DNA of 64,000 nt from Agrobacterium leguminum (GTDB lineage: Bacteria > Pseudomonadota > Alphaproteobacteria > Rhizobiales > Rhizobiaceae): the NCBI RefSeq assembly GCF_015704895.1, contig NZ_JADQWB010000003.1, forward strand, positions 62,001 to 126,000, in the 5' to 3' direction. Positions 1 to 7,952 of this stretch are shown here, one piece after another. The first letter of the stretch is position 1. Each line of letters opens with the position of its first letter. The notes under the pieces are model-generated. The model was not told the DNA's origin and did not search any database. It saw only the letters and a program-made list of their open reading frames with translations. The position numbers were made by a program, and so were the translations under genes.

Positions 1-621
1 GCCGTTGTTGGTGTAAACCCAGTGCATGAACTGGTGCATGGTATTGTCGAAGGTCTTGGCCGGCAGGCCGTAACCGGCGATGCCCGTCTTTTCCTTGATC
101 TGCTTGGCAAACGCGATCTCTTCGGCCCAGGTCTTCGGCGGCGTTTCCGGATCGAGACCCGCCTGCTTGAAAAGGTCCTTGTTCCAGTAAAGCGCCTTGG
201 TCGAGAAGGCGACCGGCACGCCCCACTGCGTGTCCTCGAAGGTCACGGTGTCAACGATGTTGGGGTAGTAGCTCTTCTTTTCGTCTTCAGTCATCGGCAC
301 CGGAACGATGAGATCGTTCTGCGCGAACTGCTTCAGCGTGCGCGAACCGACATAGGCCATGGCGACCGGGGTGCCGGCGGCAGCGAGCGTTGTAGCCTTG
401 TCCTGGCACTGCTCCCAGCCGACGACCTCAGGCACGACCTTGAAGCCTGCGTTCTTGCCTTCCCATTCCTTGATGTATTTTTCATGGATGGGATCCATCT
501 TGTCGCCGCAATAGATCCAGCTGATCTCCTTGTCGGCGGCATGCGCCGTCACCGTCGCAAGGGCGGTGGAACCGGCAAATGCGAAAGCGCATAGCGCCAA
601 TCCGTAATGTTTCAGTGCCAT
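1..621 (-). CDS. ABC transporter sugar-binding protein (family 1), 3' end cut by window edge
   Basis: Periplasmic solute-binding protein that would deliver a sugar to the two permeases encoded just upstream. Reading the minus strand from an ATG at 621 gives 207 uninterrupted codons to the window edge, so the C-terminal half lies outside. Residues 1-28 form a signal peptide with a likely cleavage after AHA. The visible part has features of family 1 binding proteins: a WIYCGDKMDP segment after the signal, a WEQCQDKATTLAAAG stretch, and WGVPVAFSTKALYWNKDLF in the first lobe. A GGGAG ribosome site precedes the ATG. It lies 38 bp downstream of the MalG-type permease. The ATPase subunit is not visible and may lie further left. 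The substrate is inferred from the divergent catabolic genes to be an amino sugar or a glycoside of one. Confidence 0.88.
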   Translation of the reverse strand, partial: MALKHYGLALCAFAFAGSTALATVTAHAADKEISWIYCGDKMDPIHEKYIKEWEGKNAGFKVVPEVVGWEQCQDKATTLAAAGTPVAMAYVGSRTLKQFAQNDLIVPVPMTEDEKKSYYPNIVDTVTFEDTQWGVPVAFSTKALYWNKDLFKQAGLDPETPPKTWAEEIAFAKQIKEKTGIAGYGLPAKTFDNTMHQFMHWVYTNNG

Positions 622-659
622 AGGTAGTCTCCCGTTTTGGTGGTCGTTCCGGTTATTGA

Positions 660-1517
660 TTATTTCACCGCGCCTGCGGTTAGCCCGCCGACGAGATATC
701 GTTGCATCAGGAAAATCGCGATCATCGCTGGCGCGATACCGACGAAGCTCGCTGCCATAAGTTCGTTCCAGACGACTTCTTGCCGGCCGAAATAGGCAAA
801 CAGGCCCACGGGCAGCGGCATATATTCGGTCTTGGAATTGAACGTCAGCGCGTAGATGAATTGCTGCGCATAGGCCTCGATAAACGATGAGATTGCGACG
901 ACCGCTATGCCGGGCGTTGCTATGGGCAGGACAACCCGACGCAGGGTGTAAAGCCTGCTTGCACCATCGACATAAGCCGCCTCCTCCAGCTCTCGGGGTA
1001 TGCGGCGCATATAGGTCACGAGGAGCAGGATGCCAGTTGGAATTATAAAAGCGACTCCGGGAATGATCATCGCGAAATAGGTATTCAATACGCCAATGGA
1101 TCGCATGAGGCGAAACAATGGAATAAGCAGCACGGCTCCCGAGAACATCTTAACAGCAAGAAATATTCCCAATAGCAAACCCGCGCCTTTGAAGTTAAAG
1201 CGGGCAAACGCGTATGAAGCGGGTATCACGAGTGCAAGAACGATGAGCGTAATGCTCCCCGCGATGAAAAAGGAGTTGAAAATATAAAGCGCAAAGCCAG
1301 GCACGCTGACCCACATCGTCCGGTAGGCCTCGAAGGAGCCGTTCTCGGGCCAAAACTTATAAGGGGACGAAAACAGCAGGCTGAGCGGTTTCAGCGAAAC
1401 CAGAAAGCCTTCCACAAAGGGCGCCAGCACGAAGGTTAGGAACACGGCGACGCCGCAATAAATCCCGACAACCTCATACCACCTGTAGCGGTTGATCATC
1501 GCATTTTTGTCGGTCAT
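660..1517 (-). CDS. Sugar ABC transporter permease, MalG type
   Basis: Inner-membrane permease, 285 residues, with about six hydrophobic segments. The cytoplasmic EAA loop that docks to the ATPase is clear at residues 178-187 (EEAAYVDGAS) and is followed by the usual LP..TPGIA segment. Its start codon overlaps the stop of the upstream MalF-type permease by 4 bp (ATGA), so the two are translationally coupled. It is the third gene of a leftward operon: dehydrogenase, permease, permease, binding protein. The family is certain; the substrate is not encoded in any motif I can read and is inferred from context. Confidence 0.93.
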   Translation of the reverse strand: MTDKNAMINRYRWYEVVGIYCGVAVFLTFVLAPFVEGFLVSLKPLSLLFSSPYKFWPENGSFEAYRTMWVSVPGFALYIFNSFFIAGSITLIVLALVIPASYAFARFNFKGAGLLLGIFLAVKMFSGAVLLIPLFRLMRSIGVLNTYFAMIIPGVAFIIPTGILLLVTYMRRIPRELEEAAYVDGASRLYTLRRVVLPIATPGIAVVAISSFIEAYAQQFIYALTFNSKTEYMPLPVGLFAYFGRQEVVWNELMAASFVGIAPAMIAIFLMQRYLVGGLTAGAVK

Positions 1518-2398
1518 CGGCTGGCCTCCTGCGAGATACGGCTGGTGATGCGGAAATAAAAGAAGGTGAAGATCGACAGGAAGATGCAGATCAGCACGGC
1601 GCGCGCGGCACCTTCACCATATTTGTAAGCTCCTATCGCCGTCTTGTAGGTATCGATGATCATTGTCGTGGTTTCGCCGTTTGGACCACCACGCGTAAGA
1701 ATCCAGATGATATCGAAAGAATTGAAGGTCGAAATCAGTGACAGGACCGACATGGTGATCATGGCGGGCAGCATCAGAGGCAGGGTGATACGGCGAAAGC
1801 GGTAGGCGCGGCTGGCGCCATCGGTCCACGCCGCCTCGTAGAGGTCCTGCGGAATGGACTGGATGGCGGCCAGCAAATAGAGCGTCACCATCGGCACACC
1901 AATCCAGACATCGGTGACGACCGTCGCCCAGAAGGCCGTGTTGCCATAGGCAAGGAACGCAACCGGGCCATCCACCAGGCCGAGGTTCTGGAGCACCCCG
2001 GAAATCATGCCGAACTGGCCGTTATACATCCAGCCCCACATGAAGATGCCGATAGCCATCGGCACGATCCATGGCGGCATGGTCAGGATACGGAACAGCG
2101 CCCGGCCGGGCACGGCCGAATTCAGCAAGACCGCACCGAATGTGCCGATGATCATCTTTATCGAGACGGAAAAGAACGTCCAGATAAAGGTCCGCGTGAT
2201 GACATCGGCAAACGTCGCGTTGAAAATCTTCTCGTAGTTGATGAAGCCGACCCAATTCGTCACTTTTTTAAGCGATGCATCGGTGAACGACAGGATAAAC
2301 GTATCCACGAGCGGGTAGGCAACGATTAGCGTGATATATAAAAGCGCCGGCAGAAGAAGAAACCAGGCGAAGACGACTGCACTACGTTTTGCATCCAT
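1514..2398 (-). CDS. Sugar ABC transporter permease, MalF type
   Basis: Inner-membrane permease of 294 residues that would pair with the MalG-type protein encoded next. The EAA loop is at residues 187-196 (YEAAWTDGAS), followed by RRITLPLMLPAM. There are about six membrane spans, the first at residues 9-31. The gene starts 12 bp after the dehydrogenase stop and overlaps the next permease by 4 bp, so it sits inside an operon. The large periplasmic insertion seen in enterobacterial MalF is absent, as is usual for the short rhizobial sugar permeases. Confidence 0.93.
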   Translation of the reverse strand: MDAKRSAVVFAWFLLLPALLYITLIVAYPLVDTFILSFTDASLKKVTNWVGFINYEKIFNATFADVITRTFIWTFFSVSIKMIIGTFGAVLLNSAVPGRALFRILTMPPWIVPMAIGIFMWGWMYNGQFGMISGVLQNLGLVDGPVAFLAYGNTAFWATVVTDVWIGVPMVTLYLLAAIQSIPQDLYEAAWTDGASRAYRFRRITLPLMLPAMITMSVLSLISTFNSFDIIWILTRGGPNGETTTMIIDTYKTAIGAYKYGEGAARAVLICIFLSIFTFFYFRITSRISQEASR

Positions 2399-2410
2399 TG
2401 CCCACCCCCC

Positions 2411-3592
2411 TCAAGCCGATTTCACAGCGGGGGATTTCGGCTGCCCGTGCAGCGCCAGATCGTATTCCTCCCACACCAGCTTGAGATCGATCACTTTACG
2501 GCCATGGCGCGCTTCGTCCATCGCAAGCGCCAGAATACCGGCCTCGATCGCATCGAGCGCGGAAACCGGAAGGGCCGCACCCTTGACGATATGGGCGATG
2601 ACGTCCTCGGCCATCTGCTCGTCCGCACCGTAATGCTGCGAGAGCGCGGTCGCCGCCGAATAGGTCTTGGCCACGGTCTTTTCATTTGTCCGGGCATTGT
2701 GCACGTTCAGGAAGCCGCGCACGAAATCACCCTCGGCCATGCCCTTGGCGCCGATGACGCAGAAACGGCGGAAATCATCGGGAACGTTGAGATTGGTATG
2801 GAAGGCGAGCGATGCGCCGTTCTCATATTCGACGATCGCCGTCTGGTAATCGATGATGTCGCCGTCGCTGTCGAAGACCTTGTCGGAGCCCATCCAGCCG
2901 CTCGGCTTGCGATGGTAAACTTCCATGTCGTTGATGCCGTCATGCTGCGGCGCGTTTGCCGGCGTGAAGCTCTTGCGCCCGCCGAAGCTCGATACGAAAC
3001 GCGGCCGCGCACCGACCACGCCATTATAGAGATCGAGGTCGTGGCAGCATTTTTCCAGCATGAAAGAGCCGGAATAATTCTCGTAACGCCGCCAGTCGCG
3101 CATGAAGAATGCGCCGTGATATGGCGGGATATGCTCCGAGGCCTCGATGGAAACGACATCGCCCAGCTTGCCTTCCGCCTGCGCGGCGCGCAGATCGCGG
3201 TAGAGCGGGGAATAACGCAAAACCAGACCGACGAGCAGCCGCTCGTGACCGTGCTTGTTGAGCAGCCGGGCGAGCTCAAGGCTTTCCTCGATGCTGACGA
3301 CGATGGGTTTTTCCGAGAAGATGGTGCAGCCGGCCTCAAGCCCGATACGGATATGCTCCAGATGCATGTGGTTCGGTGAGCCGATCATCAAGAGATCGAA
3401 TTTTTCGTTTGCGATCAGCGCCTCGGGACTATCGTAAGCCTTGCCGGCCGAAATGCCCTTTTCCTGCAGGCCCGGCAGGCCCGCCGGCGCGGGATCGACA
3501 TAACCGACGATCTCGAAATCCTTGTCGATCTCATGAAAAACGTAGCCCAGATAACCGAGACGGAATCCGAGTCCGATAATTCCCACCTTCAT
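2411..3592 (-). CDS. Gfo/Idh/MocA family NAD(P)-dependent sugar dehydrogenase
   Basis: Oxidoreductase of 393 residues. The N-terminal Rossmann fold opens with VGIIGLGFRLGYLG, and the family EKP signature is at about residues 94-96 (SEKPIVVS). The C-terminal alpha/beta domain carries the substrate-binding histidines. It is the first gene of the leftward transporter operon, so an imported sugar or its derivative is the likely substrate. A NagA-NagB-type pathway does not need such an enzyme. In Agrobacterium, enzymes of this family are known to act on 3-keto glycosides, inositols and glucosides, so it may process a conjugated amino sugar before phosphorylation; that is inference. An ATG preceded by a weak CAGGGAAC site fits the family's N-terminus. 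Confidence 0.88.
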   Translation of the reverse strand: MKVGIIGLGFRLGYLGYVFHEIDKDFEIVGYVDPAPAGLPGLQEKGISAGKAYDSPEALIANEKFDLLMIGSPNHMHLEHIRIGLEAGCTIFSEKPIVVSIEESLELARLLNKHGHERLLVGLVLRYSPLYRDLRAAQAEGKLGDVVSIEASEHIPPYHGAFFMRDWRRYENYSGSFMLEKCCHDLDLYNGVVGARPRFVSSFGGRKSFTPANAPQHDGINDMEVYHRKPSGWMGSDKVFDSDGDIIDYQTAIVEYENGASLAFHTNLNVPDDFRRFCVIGAKGMAEGDFVRGFLNVHNARTNEKTVAKTYSAATALSQHYGADEQMAEDVIAHIVKGAALPVSALDAIEAGILALAMDEARHGRKVIDLKLVWEEYDLALHGQPKSPAVKSA

Positions 3593-4043
3593 GAACTTTG
3601 TTCCCTGTTCATTCGTAATTCATTTTCGCAGAAGCGACCATTTCTGTGCTAGTCGTCCGGTTATCTGCGATAATTTCCTGCCACGATGAAATTAATTTTC
3701 ACAACGGTCAAGCTAAATTCGATTTCGCAAACGCTGCCGCGAGTCGGAAACCGATTTTTCCGGCGCGACGGATACGAAACGGATCGCCGCCGACCACCGA
3801 CGCAAAAAACAATACCAAAAAAATGCCAATCGTCCAGAGCAATTCCGTTATCGAGAAAATTTTTTTGGTTAATGCGAAAATATCAAGCATGAAGCCTTAT
3901 TATTCGGCAAAATACCGAAAAAACCACCGATTAATCGTACAAATCTAGCAATGGTTCTATTTTGGTATTGCCGATTGCGCGGCATGTGATATAGCCAGAG
4001 CCGGCCATATCGCCGACCACATGGATCGTGACAGAGGTTATGG
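3593..4043. promoter_or_regulatory. Divergent promoter region between transporter operon and gntR
   Basis: This 451-bp AT-rich spacer separates two divergent operons and must hold both promoters. I see no convincing coding frame. The decamer AATACC(A/G)AAA occurs three times: at 3811-3820 (+), 3911-3920 (+) and 3961-3970 (-). The outer two are identical over 11 bp, CAATACCAAAA, at 3810-3820 and as its reverse complement at 3960-3970. The middle copy lies in an imperfect 17-bp palindrome at 3903-3919 with arms TTCGG and CCGAA. These are candidate operators for the GntR protein encoded at 4044. A purine-rich ACAGAGG ribosome site at 4031-4037 supports the gntR start. Confidence 0.55.
3903..3919. 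promoter_or_regulatory. Candidate GntR operator palindrome
   Basis: Imperfect 17-bp inverted repeat with perfect TTCGG/CCGAA arms, 125 bp upstream of the gntR start codon. Its right half contains the AATACCGAAA decamer shared with two other sites in the same spacer. Binding by the adjacent regulator is inferred from position only. Confidence 0.4.
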
Positions 4044-4796
4044 ATGAACGGGGCAGCGCTTAATCTGGACGACCTGCAATCAGGCGGCGGCCCGCTTTAC
4101 CTGAAACTGCGCCAGACGATTGAAGACGCCATCAATGGCGGCCGCCTGAAGCACGGCGATGCCTTGCCACCGGAGCGCGATATCGCCGAAAGCGCCTGCG
4201 TCAGCCGCGTCACGGTGCGCAAGGCGGTGGACGATCTCGTCCGCGACGGCCTTCTCGTTCGCCGGCACGGTTCGGGTACTTTCGTCGTCAAGCCCATCAC
4301 CCGCATGCAGCAGCCCCTTACCAAGCTCACCTCGTTTACCGAGGACATGCGCCGGCGCGGGATGACGGCGAGCACCCGCTGGCTGGACAGAGGCCTGTTC
4401 CACCCGACCGGGGACGAGATGATGGCGCTCGGCCTTTCCCAATCCGCCATGGTGGCGCGGCTCACGCGTCTGCGTCTTGCCAATGACCAGCCAATCGCAC
4501 TCGAAGTCACCAGCCTGCCGGGCGATATCCTGCCTGATCCGCAACTGGTGGAAAACTCGCTTTATCTGGAGCTTGAGAAAAACGGCATTCGCCCGGTGCG
4601 CGCCATTCAGCGCATCTCCGCCCGTAACCTCACCGATGAGGAAACATTGCTGCTTGGGGTTCCGCCGGGTTCGGCAGCGCTTTCCGTTCAGCGAATGGCC
4701 TATCTGGAAAGCGGGCGCCTCATGGAAATATCCCGCGCGCTGTACCGCAGCGACGCCTATGACCTCGTCGCCGAACTGACGATGGGGCCCGAGTGA
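4044..4796 (+). CDS. GntR/HutC-family transcriptional regulator with UTRA domain
   Basis: DNA-binding regulator of 250 residues. Residues about 16-80 form the winged helix of GntR proteins: LKLRQTIEDAI, LPPERDIAE, SRVTVRKAVDDL and the wing RRHGSGTFV. Residues about 95-245 match the UTRA effector domain, which in this subfamily usually binds a phosphorylated sugar. It heads a rightward run with the SIS enzyme, the deacetylase and the kinase, and faces the transporter operon. By analogy with NagR/DasR-type regulators it is probably the local repressor, relieved by an amino-sugar phosphate. The start at 4044 is supported by ACAGAGG seven bases upstream. Confidence 0.92.
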   Translation: MNGAALNLDDLQSGGGPLYLKLRQTIEDAINGGRLKHGDALPPERDIAESACVSRVTVRKAVDDLVRDGLLVRRHGSGTFVVKPITRMQQPLTKLTSFTEDMRRRGMTASTRWLDRGLFHPTGDEMMALGLSQSAMVARLTRLRLANDQPIALEVTSLPGDILPDPQLVENSLYLELEKNGIRPVRAIQRISARNLTDEETLLLGVPPGSAALSVQRMAYLESGRLMEISRALYRSDAYDLVAELTMGPE

Positions 4797-4824
4797 CAAA
4801 TCTCTTGATCAAGGACACGAAACG

Positions 4825-5847
4825 ATGACAACCCTGATGCGCCAGGAAATCGATGAGATTCCCGATGCAGTCGCCCGCCTGCTGGACAATGCCAATGCCG
4901 ACTTCCACGAAGCCGGAGGCAGGCTGAAGGCCCGTGACCCGGCCGTTATCGTCACCATTGCACGCGGCTCCTCCGACCACGCCGCGCATTTCCTGAAATA
5001 TGCGATCGAATTGCAGACCGGGCTTCCGGTCGCTTCGCTCGGCCCCTCGCTCGCCTCGATCTACCAGACGAAACTGCGGCTGGACCGGGCGGCGGCCTTC
5101 GCCGTCTCGCAATCCGGCAAAAGCCCTGACATCGTCGCTCTGGCGGAAAGCGCCCGCAAGGGCGGCGCGCTCACCTTCTCGCTGGTCAACACCCTGCCCT
5201 CCCCGCTCGGCGATGCGGCCAATCACGCCATCAATATCCAGGCAGGCCCTGAAAAAGCGGTGGCCGCCACCAAATCTTTCGTCAACTCCATCGTCGCCGG
5301 CCTCGCAATCCTTGCCGAATGGACGGAAGACAGCCTGCTCGCCAAAGCCGTCAGCGCCCTGCCGCAGAATTTCGCCAAGGCCATCGCGCTCGACTGGAGC
5401 CAGATCGGCGAAGCGGTCAAGGGCGAGGAATCGCTCTATATGCTGGGCCGCGGTCCGGCGCTGGCCATTGCCGCGGAAGCCGCGCTGAAATGCAAGGAAA
5501 CCTGCGAACTCCACGCAGAGGCCTATTCGTCGGCGGAAGTGATGCACGGCCCCGTTTCGCTGGTCGCACCGAAATTTCCCGTCATCGCTTTTGCCGCGCG
5601 TGATCGCGCCGAAACCTCCGTGACGGATATCGCGGCCGGTCTCGCCGGCAAGGGCGCAAGTGTTTTCGTCACCTCCGCAAAAGGCAGCCCGGCAAAGCCC
5701 CTGCCGTTTGTGGAAACCAATCACCCGCTGACCGATGCGCTGTTGCTGATCGCGCCGTTTTACGGCTTCATCGAGCAATTGTCGCGCGCCCGCGGCTTCA
5801 ACCCGGATGCGCCCGTGGCATTGAAGAAGGTGACGGAAACCCAATGA
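4825..5847 (+). CDS. SIS-domain glucosamine-6-phosphate deaminase/isomerase, NagB-II/AgaS type
   Basis: Protein of 340 residues with two sugar-isomerase (SIS) domains and no glutaminase domain, so it is not GlmS. Signatures include RGSSDHAAHFLKYAIE near residue 50, SQSGKSPDIVALAE near 95 and GRGPALAIAAEAALKCKET near 210, followed by EAYSSAEVMHGP. This architecture is typical of the NagB-II enzymes that convert glucosamine 6-phosphate to fructose 6-phosphate plus ammonia and replace classical NagB in several proteobacteria. It starts 28 bp after gntR and its stop overlaps the nagA start by 4 bp, which fits a joint pathway. A related AgaS activity on galactosamine 6-phosphate cannot be excluded. 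Confidence 0.86.
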   Translation: MTTLMRQEIDEIPDAVARLLDNANADFHEAGGRLKARDPAVIVTIARGSSDHAAHFLKYAIELQTGLPVASLGPSLASIYQTKLRLDRAAAFAVSQSGKSPDIVALAESARKGGALTFSLVNTLPSPLGDAANHAINIQAGPEKAVAATKSFVNSIVAGLAILAEWTEDSLLAKAVSALPQNFAKAIALDWSQIGEAVKGEESLYMLGRGPALAIAAEAALKCKETCELHAEAYSSAEVMHGPVSLVAPKFPVIAFAARDRAETSVTDIAAGLAGKGASVFVTSAKGSPAKPLPFVETNHPLTDALLLIAPFYGFIEQLSRARGFNPDAPVALKKVTETQ

Positions 5848-7016
5848 GCAGCAGCAAGGCATTTGTCGGCGCCCGTATTTTCGATGGCGCCGCGTGGCAC
5901 GATGGCAAAGCGCTCGTGACCGGTGATGGCCACGTTGCCGACATCGTCGACCGCGTATCCGTGCCCGCAGACGCCGAAATCATCGATGCGGAAGGACTGT
6001 TCATTGCGCCGGGCTTCATCGACCTTCAGGTCAATGGCGGCGGCGGCGTGATGTTCAACAACGAGCCGGATGTGGAAGGCATTGCCCGCATCTGCTCGGC
6101 CCATGCGCAATTCGGCACCACGGCGCTGATGGTCACACTCATCACCGACCGGCCGGATATCACAGCCAAAGCCGCCGAAGCCGGCATCGCCGCGCACAAG
6201 GCAGGGGTGCCCGGCTTTCTCGGCCTGCATTTCGAAGGGCCGCATCTTTCCGTCGCACGCAAGGGCACCCATGATCCGGCGCTGATCCGAAAGATGGAAA
6301 CGGCAGATCTCGCGGTTCTGACGGGCTGCAAGACGAAGCTTCCCTTCGTGCTGACAACCATCGCCCCGGAAAACGTAACCGAAGCGCAGGTCACGGCGCT
6401 GCACAAAGCCGGCATCGTCGTCAGCCTTGGCCATACCGATGTGGGCCTCAGCGTCGCGACGGCCTATGCCGAGGCCGGCGCATCCATGGTGACACATCTC
6501 TTCAACGCCATGAGCCCGCTCGGCCATCGCGAACCGGGACTGGTGGGCGCGGCACTTTCGAACGGCAAGCTGGATTGCGGGCTGATCGCCGACGGCTTCC
6601 ATGTCGATCCTGCAGCGATCGGCATTGCGCTTCGCGCCAAGAATAATCCCGGCCGCATTTTCCTCGTCACCGACGCCATGTCCACCATCGGCACGGATGA
6701 TGACGGTTTCGAACTGAACGGCAGGCGCGTCTATCGCAACGGCGGCAGGCTGACGCTGGCCGACGGCACGCTGGCGGGGGCGGATATCGATATGCTCTCC
6801 TGCATCCGCTTCATGCATGAAAAGCTGGACACACCGCTTGAAGAGGCCTTGAGAATGGCGTCCGCCTATCCCGCCGAGGCGGTCGGCGCTTCCGGAAAAG
6901 GTAAGCTCCTGCCCGGCTTCGATGCGGATTTCGTCATGCTGACACCCGACCTTCAGATGCATTCGACATGGATCGGCGCAGAAAAAATCCACGATGCCAC
7001 CCGTTCCGGAGCCTGA
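5844..7016 (+). CDS. nagA: N-acetylglucosamine-6-phosphate deacetylase
   Basis: Amidohydrolase of 390 residues that removes acetate from N-acetylglucosamine 6-phosphate. Landmarks in order are GFIDLQVNGGGGV near residue 58, the metal-binding glutamate in HFEGPHLS (E131), the histidine motifs VSLGHTD and THLFNAMSP, and the catalytic aspartate in FLVTDAMST. The C-terminal ASAYPAEAVG and GKLLPGFDADFVML segments are also typical. Length is normal for the family. It overlaps the SIS gene by 4 bp and ends 3 bp before the ROK kinase, so the three are tightly coupled. Confidence 0.93.
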   Translation: MSSSKAFVGARIFDGAAWHDGKALVTGDGHVADIVDRVSVPADAEIIDAEGLFIAPGFIDLQVNGGGGVMFNNEPDVEGIARICSAHAQFGTTALMVTLITDRPDITAKAAEAGIAAHKAGVPGFLGLHFEGPHLSVARKGTHDPALIRKMETADLAVLTGCKTKLPFVLTTIAPENVTEAQVTALHKAGIVVSLGHTDVGLSVATAYAEAGASMVTHLFNAMSPLGHREPGLVGAALSNGKLDCGLIADGFHVDPAAIGIALRAKNNPGRIFLVTDAMSTIGTDDDGFELNGRRVYRNGGRLTLADGTLAGADIDMLSCIRFMHEKLDTPLEEALRMASAYPAEAVGASGKGKLLPGFDADFVMLTPDLQMHSTWIGAEKIHDATRSGA

Positions 7017-7019
7017 ATC

Positions 7020-7946
7020 ATGATCGTTTGTTTCGATATAGGCGGAACGACCATCAAGGGCGCGATTGCCTACGCTCCCGACGATATTCGGCCTGTGCCG
7101 CGTATCCCGACGCCCAAGACCAGTTTCGAAGACTTCGCCGCCGGGCTGAAATCCGTCATCGACAATAGCGGCGGCACACCCGCCTGCGTGTCGCTGTCGA
7201 TTGCCGGCGTCATCGATCCCGACACCGGCAAGGCCACTGTCGCCAATATTCAGAGCATCCATGGCAGGGTCTTGAAGGACGAGCTGGAAAAGGCGCTGAA
7301 CCTTCCCGTCATCGTATCGAACGACGCGGATTGCTTCGTGATCGCCGAATCGGAAATCGGTTCCGGACGGGGTCATCGCGTGGTCTTCGGCGTCATCCTC
7401 GGAACGGGTGTCGGCGGCGGGCTGGTGATCGACGGCAAGCTCATCAACAGCGACGGCGGTTTCGCCGGCGAATGGGGACATGGGCCGGTGGCCGCGACAT
7501 TGGCCGGAAATCCACCGGTTTCGCTGCCGCGTTTCGAATGCGGTTGCGGGCTTACCGGCTGCGTCGACGCAATCGGCAGCGCGCGTGGCATGGAAAAACT
7601 GCATTCGCATCTTCACCGGCAGGCGATGACCAGCGAAGATATTATTTCGGCCTGGCAGGCGGGCGATCCGAAGGCCGCAAGAACCATCGATGTCCTTATC
7701 GATATTCTCGCCTCGCCTCTGGCAATGGTGATCAACGTTACCGGCGCAACCATCGTGCCGGTCGGCGGTGGACTTTCGAATTCGAAGGCGCTTCTCGCCG
7801 CTTTGGACGAGGTGGTAAGGAGCCGCATTCTCAGGCGCTTCGACCGCCCCCTCGTCGTACCCGCCATCTGCCGCATCGAGCCGGGGCTGATCGGATCCGC
7901 CGTTATCGGGCTGAAATATGAGAAAGAAGCCGCCGGCACTGCCTGA
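7020..7946 (+). CDS. ROK-family sugar kinase, probable N-acetylglucosamine kinase
   Basis: Kinase of 308 residues of the ROK family. The phosphate-binding motif DIGGTTIKG is at residues 5-13 and the catalytic aspartate lies in VSNDADCF. Then come GVILGTGVGGGLV and the substrate/zinc segment GEWGHGPV. The ROK zinc signature CGCGLTGCVD is complete. It would phosphorylate the imported sugar before NagA and the SIS enzyme act, consistent with a non-phosphotransferase ABC route. Specificity (GlcNAc rather than ManNAc or glucose) is inferred from neighbours. It is the last gene of the rightward operon and converges with the flavoprotein gene only 6 bp away; no terminator is visible between them. 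Confidence 0.88.
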   Translation: MIVCFDIGGTTIKGAIAYAPDDIRPVPRIPTPKTSFEDFAAGLKSVIDNSGGTPACVSLSIAGVIDPDTGKATVANIQSIHGRVLKDELEKALNLPVIVSNDADCFVIAESEIGSGRGHRVVFGVILGTGVGGGLVIDGKLINSDGGFAGEWGHGPVAATLAGNPPVSLPRFECGCGLTGCVDAIGSARGMEKLHSHLHRQAMTSEDIISAWQAGDPKAARTIDVLIDILASPLAMVINVTGATIVPVGGGLSNSKALLAALDEVVRSRILRRFDRPLVVPAICRIEPGLIGSAVIGLKYEKEAAGTA

Positions 7947-7952
7947 GCGGCA

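Noticed and set aside
3646-3948. Possible 100-residue protein in the gntR/transporter spacer
   Set aside because: AT-rich, motif-free, and it overlaps the repeated operator-like motif; two other frames over the same stretch are equally open.
4720-5862. Open frame of 380 codons on the minus strand
   Set aside because: Antisense to the SIS-domain gene and the ends of its neighbours; no motifs.
5760-7616. Open frame of 618 codons on the minus strand across nagA and the ROK gene
   Set aside because: It crosses the boundary of two recognisable genes on the other strand and carries no motif.
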